Source: Phylloscopus collybita (lineage: Eukaryota; Chordata; Aves; Passeriformes; Phylloscopidae). Taken from it: a DNA stretch of 64,000 nt. The notes beneath the pieces were generated by a model. It was not told where the DNA came from. It did not search any database and was given only the letters and a program-made list of their open reading frames with translations. Position numbers and translations under genes: made by a program. How positions within the stretch are numbered: the first letter of the stretch is position 1; the number at the start of each line of letters is the position of its first letter. Positions 1-41,026 of this stretch are shown in pieces. The DNA lies in NCBI GenBank assembly GCA_027886175.1, contig JAJNNQ010000126.1, positions 372,001 to 436,000 of the forward strand, given 5' to 3'.

Positions 1-335
1 AAGAATATTCCAGACCATGTGGTACCATGCTCAGAATATAAACGGGGGGTAAAAGACGCAAGCAGGGGAAATCTGGAGTGATGGTGTTTGCCTTCCCAAG
101 TCACATTTTGTGTGGACTTGCTGTCCTGGAGATGGATGAACACCTGCCCGCCCTTGGGAACCTGTGAGTTAATTCCTTGTTTTCTTTTGCTTGTCTGTGT
201 GTCTTGCTTTCCCTATTAAAATGTTTGTGTCTCAGCCCAAGAGATTTACTCTTCTGATTCTCTCCCTGATCGTGTTGGTGGAGGAATGAGTGAATGGCTG
301 TGTGGGGCTTAGCTGCTGGCTGGGGTTAAACCACA
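1..335 (+). mobile_element. Endogenous-retrovirus LTR, 3' part (copy A), cut by window edge
   Basis: The sequence reads like the downstream two thirds of an avian LTR in plus orientation. There is a TATA-like TATAAA at 37-42, then an R/U5-like stretch, an ATTAAA signal near 215, and a terminus GGGGTTAAACCACA around 325-335. It is the same family as the fragments at 13097-13385, 34622-35202 and 39725-40001: the U5 end here is recognisably the reverse complement of the start of the 34622 copy. The upstream part lies outside the window. No gag, pol or env remnant follows, so this is probably a solo LTR, although the left side cannot be seen. It lies inside a DOCK8 intron, antisense to the gene. 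The exact end is uncertain by a few bases. Confidence 0.7.
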
Positions 336-591
336 GTGAAAGTCCAGCAGCGTGTAGGACACCAATTGCTTTCTTTTTTTTATATGTCATCTGGGTTCAC
401 TCCCAACTCTTTTCCATCCTGGAAAGTTAAATACTTCTGTAAAGATGGATAGAAATAATTCTACACTAAGAAAGAACACTTGAGCAGGGAATGGTGCTGT
501 ACAGGACACCTGTGGTGGTGTAGTAAGGTGTGCAGCAGTACACTGTTGTGAACTCAGAAATGGTGAGCAATGCTTGTGAAGGATTACTTAC

Positions 592-32264
<31,673 letters not shown>

Positions 32265-32895
32265 ACGGGCGAGCAGCCGTGGGTGTCACCTGCCGACGAG
32301 GACCGAGACTGGCTGTGCGCACGAAGGGCGGCTTTATTTCATTTATTTGTTTTTCTTAATTGCGTGCTCCGGGCTAAAAACCCGACGGTCCACTGACAGT
32401 TCTGGGTGGCAACTTCCGCATTTCACCTTCCTTACCGAAATTGGCCGGAGTGGGAGGGATCTGCCCTGGTGCAGAGAGCAGGCTGCTCGCCCTGCCGCGT
32501 CTGCCCCACCGCCAGCAGCGCCCAGCCCGGCGTCCCGGGCGTCCTGCGGCTTCCCCCGGGACAGCTTCCAGCTGGGGGAGAGCCCTGGGGGAGAGCAGGA
32601 ACTTCCCCTCCCTCTCTTACAGAGGCGAACCGCAGGGGCATTGTGGAGGGAAGCAGCGGGGAAGGCAAGAAGAAGTTAGGCACGGACAGGAAAGGAAGGC
32701 ACGGCGTACATCTGAACGCGCACATAGCCGCGTGAATCCATGAGCATCCCTCACCGACCCCTTTTTCTTTTGGAAAGCGCAGTACGGGTGTCAGACACCT
32801 CCGCCCCACCACACCCCACCCCACACACACCTATACACACCCGCCGGGGGTCGAGCGCTGCTCCGCGGGGGCGGGCTCGGGAGCAGCGGGCACTG

Positions 32896-32949
32896 CTGGC
32901 ACCGCTGGCACCGCTGGCACCGCTGGCACCGCTGGCACCGCTGGCACCG
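32896..32949. repeat. Six-copy 9-bp tandem repeat (CTGGCACCG) in the DOCK8 CpG island
   Basis: Six perfect copies of CTGGCACCG lie about 630-690 bp upstream of the DOCK8 start codon. Because the unit is a multiple of three, it creates repetitive frames on both strands (an alanine-proline-leucine pattern on plus). These are not evidence of a protein. Confidence 0.97.
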
Positions 32950-33149
32950 CCGCAGCCGGGCCGGCCCCGGGTGCTGAGGATCCAGCCCGGCCTCTGCCAG
33001 GCGGAGCAGGCGCAGCCGCCGGGCCGGGCAGGATCGGGCGGGGCAGGCCTGAGTAGGGCTGCTCGGAGCAGGGCAGAACCGCGCCCGCTGCCCCAAAGGC
33101 ATGAGAGATAGCCGGGCTCCTTCCTTCGGCCCCACTGGAGTATGGATGG

Positions 33150-34580
33150 AGCTGCTCGGGCAAGTAGGGACAGCAAGCGGTGAGAGGTAAATGCATGCCA
33201 GCTCTTCACCTGGGACAACGTTTTGCCAGTCACCTGTGCATCCAGGATCTGTGTTTCTCTTACAGCGAAACTGTGTGTGTAAGAAAAAAATCACAGGTAC
33301 CAACAGAGATATCAGCTCAGCTTGGCACAAAGCTTGGCACTGCTGTTCTATTCACCTGCACTTACTGCTCAGCTTTTTTAAAAGGCCATTTTTATTCAGT
33401 ATCTTGTCAGTCGTGTTAGAAAAGTACACTTCCTGACTGGTATTTTTCATTCTGCCTTGATGCAGTTTTCACTGCTTCTGCAGATAAGGAGAACTCACCC
33501 TTCATTTGAAAGGGGAAATGAAAGCCAAACATGGTTTCTACAGATGAAGTCTGAGGTAGTAGAAGCAATTCAGTATTAGACTGTCTTGTTTTTTGTTAAA
33601 TCTGTGCTTTGATGGCAACAGCATTAGGATTCCTCCACTGAAAGGCAGTCATAGCTTCTGTCTCCATTCCCAGTAACCTGGAGGGAATCTAGAGGAAAAC
33701 GGGGATATGAGGCAAGGAACAGAAGATTGTCAGTGAGGGCGTAAAATTGTTCTACTAACAATTATCTTTGTAGGATTCATCATTCTTTAGAGTACTGTTA
33801 AGTATGTGTGGTCTCAAATATGATTGTTAACCTCTAGGTTAAACTCTGGCTAAAGGCTCCTAGGGAAATGTAGAGATGCCAAAGAGGTTTAAGAAAAAGA
33901 AAACAGAAGTAAATAAAAATTCAAAAATTGAAGCAAATATGGGTATGATTTTGGAAAAAAACCCCACAAGGATCTATAGAATAACAAGACCTGAAATAGT
34001 TCAGGGTAACTTATGAGGGAAAATATTAAAATCTGCTATTAATAGGCTGTTGTTACCTAAGAAGTATGTGCTTTGGGAAGAGTAATTTGGACAGTTTATT
34101 GCATGGAACTTACCCGCCACACCCATCCTGTCTTTACCTCACTGAGATAAAGCTAAAGCCACTTACCTACATGTAACTTGAACTTAAATATCACTTAGTT
34201 ACAAATCACTGATATGCAGCTATAGTCCAACATGTACTGGTGACAAGAAAAACTTTTGAATGCCATAGGTAAGACACTACCTCATTGAAGCTACAAGAAG
34301 GAGTCCAGGGTTCATTTTAATAACTCAAGTGGCATGAAATAGGGACCTTCTTTGATTACTAAATCTTGCTATAGAAATAGAGCTAGCAGAAATGCAGGTA
34401 ACACACCAATGTGCACAAATACTTCCATTTATTAATGATATACAACTGCTTATTTTGCAGCTTCACACAGTCTTGGTGAGCACGGACAAAAGGATTGCTC
34501 AAAAATGTTTTGCCACATCCAGGGAAAAAAATGCCTGAGGAGACACACAAAATTAAAGTTCCCAAAACTTTAAAGTTTTG
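33150..34580. other. Intergenic stretch, nothing recognised
   Basis: About 1.4 kb of AT-rich sequence between the DOCK8 CpG island and the LTR. A 20-bp perfect palindrome (CCAAAACTTTAAAGTTTTGG) occurs at about 34561-34581, followed by a short (TA)n. Confidence 0.65.
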
Positions 34581-34621
34581 GCTAGTATATATATATATAT
34601 ACACATGGAGAGAGAGGGTGC

Positions 34622-35202
34622 TGTCATGGTTTATCCCCAGCTGGCAACTACGTCTCACACTGATCCAGTGGGACAGGGAAGAGGGAATTGGAAGGACGAA
34701 AGTGAGAAAACTTGTGGGTCGAGACGAAGCTGGTTTAATAGGGGAAAACAAAGGCTGCACACATAAGCAAAGCAAAACAAGGAATTCAGTCACTGCTTCC
34801 CATGGGCAGGTGGGTGTTCAGCCATCCTCAGAAAGCAGGGCTCCAGCAAGGGCAATGTGACTTGGGAAGACAAGTGTCATCAGTCTGAAAGCCTCCCTTC
34901 TTTCTTCTTACCCCCAGCTTTCTATGCCATGTGGTCTGGGATATTCCTGTGGTCAGTTGGGATCAGCTGTCCTGGCTGTGTCCCCTCACAACTCCATGTG
35001 CCCTCCCAGCCTCCTCCCTGCTGGTTTGGGGAGAGAGGCAGAAAAGGCCTATGCAAGTGCAGCTCAGCAGTAACAAAAACATCCCTGTGTTATCAATGCT
35101 TCTTCCAGCACAAATCCAAAACTAAATCCAAAACAGCCCCATACTAACTACCATGAAGAAAATTTATTCTACCAAAACCCAGCCGAGCCAAAAACCAGCA
35201 CA
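34622..35202 (-). mobile_element. Complete solo LTR of avian endogenous retrovirus (copy C)
   Basis: This 581-bp element is bounded by TG and CA. On the plus strand it runs TGTCATGGTTTATCCCCAGC to AAAAACCAGCACA, so the LTR itself reads on the minus strand. It contains both the U3 part seen in copy B and the R/U5 part seen in copies A and D, which defines the family length. No clear target-site duplication is present (left flank GAGGGTGC, right flank TACATTC). No primer-binding site, polypurine tract or retroviral reading frame adjoins it. The element's TATA position is mutated. The family resembles common ERVL/ERVK-type LTRs of passerine genomes. The exact family name is not claimed. Confidence 0.82.
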
Positions 35203-35356
35203 TACATTCAGCAGATACAAAACAAACACTTAGATAATTTTAAGTTCTCATCTTTTTGGATGAACTGAACCCTATTCTGGCATAGGAGCAGCAAAATTCA
35301 TCAAGTACTCATTTCATCTATTATGCCAGCAGTTACATTGCCTTTTTTGAAGGGAG

Positions 35357-35398
<42 letters not shown>
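35357..35398. repeat. Homopolymer A42
   Basis: Forty-two A residues in a row, 155 bp beyond the end of LTR copy C. No recognisable retroposed body lies directly upstream. Homopolymer length in assemblies is unreliable. Confidence 0.95.
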
Positions 35399-35399
<1 letters not shown>

Positions 35400-35403
<4 letters not shown>

Positions 35404-38400
35404 AAAAAGTATGGACTTCCATTAAGAAAGTTTACATGGCTTTAACTCACTGGAGCACTGCCAGATGAGAAGCTGGTGAAGTGATTTTTTAAGCTATCTT
35501 AGCCAATTCAATATTGTCAGTATGAGTGGTCCAGTTTTTAGCTAAACAAACACTATTGTTTGAATTCCTGCACCAAACCAACTTACCAATACCAAGGTAA
35601 TGAAGTCTAAACACTCCTTTATAACAAGAAGTAGAACAAGATCTTTCCAGTCAGAGGATTAAAAAAAAGATATATCAAACCAGGTTGAAGGCATAAAAAA
35701 AATCAAAATTAAAGAAAACAGTGTGATTCAGAACAGTGTCATTTTCCAAACCTAGCTTGCTTGGATGTCAGTTGCTGCTATTAAGTGTTGTATTAGATAC
35801 AGTGGAAACTATGCTTGCATTATTCCCAATTCCATATTCTCATCGTCCTCTCACACACACGCACCTCAAATGGTATTGCTAATCATTGCTTCACCACCTC
35901 AGACTTGGAATCAGTCATAAGCTATGCTTTCCTGTGATTTTTCTTGGGGTTTTGGTCTTCCTCCTGGATCTGACTGGGAGGTGTTGGGTCAATGGCTGGT
36001 TGGATGTTGTACCTGGGCAGGCTAAGGAGAGGCAGGTCCAACCACAAAGAACAGCTGATTGGTGTTAATGTCAGCACAGGTTCTGTATGGATGCCTGGGC
36101 AGAATGGATACTGCTGCAAATTGTTCTGAAGGAATTTGCAGGGCTTCTTTAATCTGGGATTAAAGAAGCACTGGAATAAACAATGACTGGCATGTCAGCA
36201 TGTCTATGTGTCACCTACCAAGGAATTTTTTTTTTCTTTTAAGGTACACATTTCCAAACAACTTTTTTCTTCTTCACTGGCAGTGGTGTCCCTGATCCCT
36301 GTGAGGACTGCTACTGCATGATCGAGTATCAAGGCACCATGAACATGGTTAAGCACAACTTCATATCCCATCACAATCATGGCCTGTATCCCAACAAAGC
36401 CCTGCTTAAGTGTCACCTGCATAATTGCAGAAGATGTACAAAAAGATGTACCTTTGCTGATTGACCATCAATTGAGTAAGACACATGGGAGTTCTCTCAA
36501 TATCTTTTATAATGTTAAGTTTGCATCCTTGGCAAAAAACCACCACTGGTATATAACTTCATTCATGAATAAATGTGATTTGATTACCCCATAAGAATAT
36601 CTGGAGGTTCACGCCAAGAGGAAAACTGTGATGATCTCAGGTTGCAACACCTGCCAGGAACACACAATGTCTGTTTGTATTTGCTCATATTCCACCCTCC
36701 TATCACATCAGAAGAGTGCAATGTAGCCACTGCAGCTGGACGTTCCTTCCGTAAAGGAAGCTGACCTGCCATCGAGTTCAGTGCTTTTCTGGCCCAGATC
36801 TCAACTGTACCCAGTAAAATCTAAGTGATTTGGTCAAAATTTAGTCAAAAGTACTTCAAACAAAAAATGTTATATGAAATTTAGTAGATTAAACCTCAGA
36901 AAAATGAGTGTAATTTTCCATTATTCCTATTAATGTTTTAAATAGATTGGCAAAGAAATACTGAACTCTCTTAAAAAATGGAAGTCACTCCTAGGTTTAA
37001 GTTTCAGTTTTGTCTTGGTGAAACAGAAGAAAGGGAACTTAGATCACTTTGCAGCCCCTTTTTAAAATATATATATATATATATTTTTTTTTTTTTACAA
37101 AACACTTGGGTCTAAAAGAAGAAAAACATATGTGAAAGCATATGTTCTTTTTCCACTTGTCTGGGCAAATTCTTCTAGAGGAATACAGATTCTATTGGCC
37201 AGATTCACATCAGAGTTTCTCAAACAGAAATGCTTCTTTGTTCACCTTCACAGTGAACAAAACTCTAGCAGAGACAACACTCAAAAACGTTTCCCTACTG
37301 ACATAATTTTCTTACATACAATGGGGCAGCTTGCCAGATGAAATCTGATATTTAAATTCTGACTGTAAACCATACCTTTTTTTGTGATGTTTCTAGTTCC
37401 ACTAAATATCATATTATAACAGCATACAGAGAACATAAGCCATAAAACACAGTAGTGTTAAAAAGCAGGTGCACTGGCTGAAGTAAGATCTTCCTTCTTT
37501 TAAATGGCAGGTGAATAATCTGCATTCTTCAAAGAAAAATAAGGTCTTGTTGTCAGGAGAAACTGTCAATCCAAGAGGCTCTTGGCCTCTTAACGTCAGT
37601 ACAGATAAGAAAATAAAAATAACTTAATATAGGAACAGTTAAGCAGATAACAGACAAGAAAGAAGTAAATGGGGAATATGCAAATCATACTGACTGAAGT
37701 TATGCATCTGCCTACCAGCTGATATTTTGAGATCACAAAACTGAACTTAATATCCATTTCCTTATTGTTCTGCAGGTCAAGTGGTATCATTATATGAATT
37801 TGCAATTCCTTCCTCTGAGCTGCTGAATATATTTTACTACACTGATAGTACCACACAGGAACCTTCTTCTCACAGGGCTATTGTGCTTTGAGACTCATAT
37901 TCAACGTAATATTGAAATGCCAGTGATTTTCTTCTCCTGCTGTTTGGCTCAGATCATGCCCCCCTTGCTACTGTATGAGGAATGAGCAAGCTGCAATGCT
38001 CTTCCTTATTTTCCTGTTATAGCCTTCTTCCCTAATTCTCCTCCAAAGCCTTAAACACTTTAGTCCGTCATTAAAATCAGTCTTTGGTCCATCAATAAAA
38101 TGGCTTTGCTTGCACTCAGATCTTCAGTATTAGGGAAGGGAGTAAGTTATTTCAAGTGGAGCCAACTAAAGTAATAATTAAATACAACTTCCTGGTACCC
38201 AGCAACACTTTACTGCTTTCTGCTGTTGTATGCCTTGTCTACAAATATTTTAAAATAAAACACTTCAACTATGCTGCCCAGATTTAAGTTTGCTATGCTC
38301 ATTTGGCTTACACCACACCAAAAAATGCAGGTTTTACATCTATCTTTACAAACAAGACTTTGTTACATGGTTCAGCAGAAATTAAAGATATGCCAACACT

Positions 38401-39720
38401 TACAGCAAAATACTAGTATTTTAATATAAACTTCAAAGAAACCAAAAGAAAACCCAGAAACCATAGTATTTGTTTTAGGTAACTTTGTTCAGAAGAAAAA
38501 AAAATAAAAATAATAAGCAGTGTTATGTGAGCTGATGAAAAGCAGAACCACTTAAGGAACCATGACACTAGCTTAATCACCTTTCTTTCCCAATGCCAGA
38601 TGTCTCACTGACATGCAACTAAAATTTTAGTATTACAAATAGTTCTCATTTTGAAAGACAACTTACACCCATTTTTTAATAAGTGCTGCAATGCAAAACT
38701 GCTCATTCACAATGTCTTTCTGACTTTTTTGTCTTTTACACAATCTCATCTTTTTTTTTTTAATCAATACCTTAATAACAAAATTTTATAAAACTGTGCA
38801 GTCCCAGGACAGCAAAAACTTCCACCACCAGGCTGGATTCCAGCAGATACAGGTTTGAAAAGCTGTGGTAAGATTTGGTAATCTTGGTAAGATCCTCTAA
38901 AATAGGATGCATGATACAAGGCAATATCCTGAGTCACTGAAACAAGAATGCAAAAAAGATGCATTTTATAATGCATTGGTTCTGAAACTCTAGAAATCAA
39001 CAGCCTGTATATTGTGGGTGTTTTGGTTTGAATAAATATGGTTGTAGCTCCAAGGACAAGCTGAATCAATAGATTAAATAAATTATTTTACCATTTAAAC
39101 CAGAATTCCACATGCTTGTTAAAATTAGAATGACTAAAAGAGAAGCCAACCATTTAGAGCAGAAAATCATAAAATATTATCAGTACTAAATATCTTAACC
39201 TACACAAGTATAGGAAGAGTGAAGAATAAATGCCAAGTACATTTATTACCATACAAGCCAACAGACGAACAAACAAGATGAAGCCCAGCATACTTTACCA
39301 TAACAGTACTCAAACCAGTGCTACTGAAGCTCATTCTGAGAGCTGAGTACATGCACACCTAGATTTTGGGCATGCATGTATCAGCATGCATCAGGCCAAT
39401 CTCTTCTCTGTGCCTCCCCAATGCTGTTCCGTTTGCGCCTTCTGACACGGAGCAATGGAACATGAGACACCCATCCGCTAAACCTATGGCTCACAAAAAG
39501 CTGGGTAGCACGTAACACTGTTAAAATCAACCCTAGCTGTGTCTCACACACGGTGTGTTTCCCCTCACAGTCCCTCAAGGAGGGCGGGGAGAGCCAACCT
39601 TCACCTCGCTGATGATTTGATTATCTATCTATAGATGGAGGATAGCACATGCACCCTGCACCGTGTTTGTTACTCACACTGCGACTCCTTTAGTGCTCCT
39701 GTGTGTCTGAACCAGGACTG
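35400..39720. other. Intergenic region between LTR copies C and D, no gene recognised
   Basis: About 4.3 kb. It has a 12-bp inverted repeat with a 3-nt loop at 36143-36169 and a short (TA)n at about 37065. A 72-codon minus-strand frame at 36204-36422 has a peptide-like composition but no recognised family. Nothing resembles a retroviral internal region. Confidence 0.6.
36143..36169. repeat. 12-bp perfect inverted repeat, 3-nt loop
   Basis: GCTTCTTTAATC (36143-36154) and its exact reverse complement (36158-36169) flank TGG. It is shorter than the hairpins in DOCK8 introns but of the same design. Confidence 0.95.
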
Positions 39721-39724
39721 GGGC

Positions 39725-40001
39725 TGTCATGGTTTATCCCCAGCTGGCAACTACGTCTCACACAGATCCAGTGGGACAGGGAAGAGGGAATTGGAAGGAC
39801 GAAAGTGAGAAAACTTGTGGGTCGAGACGAAGCTGGTTTAATAGGGGAAAACAAAGGCTGCACACACAAGCAAAGCAAAACAAGGAATTCAGTCACTGCT
39901 TCCCATGGGCAGGTGGGTGTTCAGCCATCCTCAGAAAGTAGGGCTCCAGCAAGGGCAATGTGACTTGGGAAGACAAGTGTCATCAGTCTGAAAGCCTCCC
40001 T
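39725..40001 (-). mobile_element. LTR fragment (copy D), 3' half, 99% identical to copy C
   Basis: The 277 bp match positions 34622-34898 with only three substitutions by eye. The left border coincides with the LTR terminus. The right border is abrupt and joins directly to CR1 sequence at about 40002. The U3 half of the LTR is missing and does not resume after the CR1. It has the same orientation as copy C and lies about 0.9 kb upstream of the ZNG1 start codon. Confidence 0.85.
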
Positions 40002-40670
40002 CAAAGCCTCTGCTGGGGAGCAGCTCTGCAGAGAAGGACCTGGGGGTCCATGAGCCAGCGGCGTCCCTGTGGCCAAGAAAGGACACAAGAAAGAGTCCTG
40101 GGACATGAGGGAGAGCATTGACAGCCGGTCATGGAAGGTGATCCTGTCCCTCCACTCAGCCCTGCTGAGGCCACATCTGGGGAGCTGTGCCCAGTTCTGG
40201 GCTCCTCGGGACAAGAGAGACATGGAGCTCCCGGAGCACGTCCAACAGAGAGCAAGAGAGGTGATTAAAGGCGAGCATTTCTCTCAGGAGGAAAGGTTGA
40301 GGGAGCTGGGCCCTATTCAGACTCAATGAACAACCCCTTGAGAAGAGGGGACCTCATCGGTGCCTACCAGAGTCTGATCCAGGGCGTCAAGAGGTGGAGC
40401 CAGGCTCCTCTCAGTAGTGCCAGGCAACAGGCAGAAACTGAGGAAGTTCCACCTGAACATGAGGAAGAACTTTTACTGTGCAGGTGACTGTGCACTGGAA
40501 TAGACTGCCCCGTGAGGGTGAGGAGTCTCCCTCACTGTGGAATACGCAAGAACGGTCGGACCCACTCCTGTGCCATGTCATCAGCGATGTCCCTGCTGGA
40601 GCAAGGAGACGAGCACCGATGTCCCTGCTGGAGCAAGGAGACGAACACCGATGTCGAGCAAGACGAGTAG
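40002..40670 (+). mobile_element. CR1 LINE 3' fragment reaching the ZNG1 promoter
   Basis: The plus strand shows the CR1 C-terminal region: a GEQLCREGPGG-like start, a block equivalent to LHSALLRPHLGSCAQFWAPR (40150-40210), a 'VQQRAREVIKGEHFSQEERL' frame to 40310 and a FHLNMRKNFYCAGDCALE region near 40450-40500. It is interrupted by stops. The final part carries a 32-bp duplication (40585-40648) and then passes into GC-rich promoter sequence, so the normal CR1 tail repeat is lost. Confidence 0.85.
40585..40654. repeat. 32-bp tandem duplication at the CR1 3' end
   Basis: The unit starting CGATGTCCCTGCTGGAGCAA occurs at 40585-40616 and again at 40617-40648 with one substitution. The first six bases of a third copy follow. 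It lies about 270-330 bp upstream of the ZNG1 start codon. Confidence 0.93.
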
Positions 40671-40729
40671 CGCACACATTTACCCCGCTCCCCTCCAAAC
40701 CACCCCGCCAGCCAAAATCTCCCTCACTG

Positions 40730-40914
40730 AGATCACCCCGCCCCCTCCCCGGGCCGCGCCTGCGCACAACCCCGCGCGGGGGAGGCGCCCTTGGGGCCGA
40801 CGTACGGCGGTGCGTGACGCCACGCGGTGACGTCACTCCGGTGACGCCACGTGAGCGCCGTCGGGAGTGTGAGGGCGGGGGGCGGCGGCGGCCGGGCCGG
40901 GGCTGTCCGCGCTG
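40730..40914 (+). promoter_or_regulatory. ZNG1 CpG-island promoter with CRE and E-box motifs
   Basis: This is a GC- and CpG-dense block directly upstream of the ZNG1 ATG. It holds a palindromic cAMP-response element TGACGTCA (40828-40835). GTGACGCCACG occurs twice (40814-40824 and 40841-40851), and the second copy overlaps the E-box CACGTG (40848-40853). No TATA box is seen. Known binders of these motifs are ATF/CREB/bZIP and USF/MITF-TFE-type bHLH factors; use here is inference. In-frame stops at 40828-40830, 40852-40854 and 40870-40872 exclude an N-terminal extension on this exon. Confidence 0.75.
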
Positions 40915-41026
40915 ATGGAGGACGAGGACTGCCCCGACCTGGTGCCCATAGGCGCCGCCGGCGCGGAGCAGACCGATGGCAGCCCCGGCAGGAAGATCCC
41001 CGTGACCATCATCACGGGGTACTTGG
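40915..41026 (+). CDS. ZNG1: ZNG1 exon 1
   Basis: Encodes [27 protein letters not shown] and [10 protein letters not shown] plus the first base of a glycine codon (residues 1-37). It contains the METAP1-docking motif and the start of Walker A. The donor is GTGAGG at 41027. It is shorter before the docking motif than the human protein, which has an acidic extension of about 15 residues. Confidence 0.96.

Noticed and set aside
32740..33330. Several 120-180 codon frames upstream of DOCK8 exon 1
   Set aside because: They arise from CpG-rich sequence and the CTGGCACCG repeat and lack similarity to known proteins. Treated as 5' UTR or promoter.
34622..40001. One provirus with LTR copies C and D as its two LTRs
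   Set aside because: The 4.5 kb between them has no gag, pol or env-like frames, no primer-binding site next to copy D and no polypurine tract next to copy C, so they are better read as separate solo or partial LTRs.
40478..40915. 145-codon plus-strand frame immediately upstream of ZNG1 as an N-terminal extension or uORF protein
   Set aside because: It is in a different frame from ZNG1, is made of CR1 and CpG-island sequence, and the ZNG1 frame has stops at 40828, 40852 and 40870.
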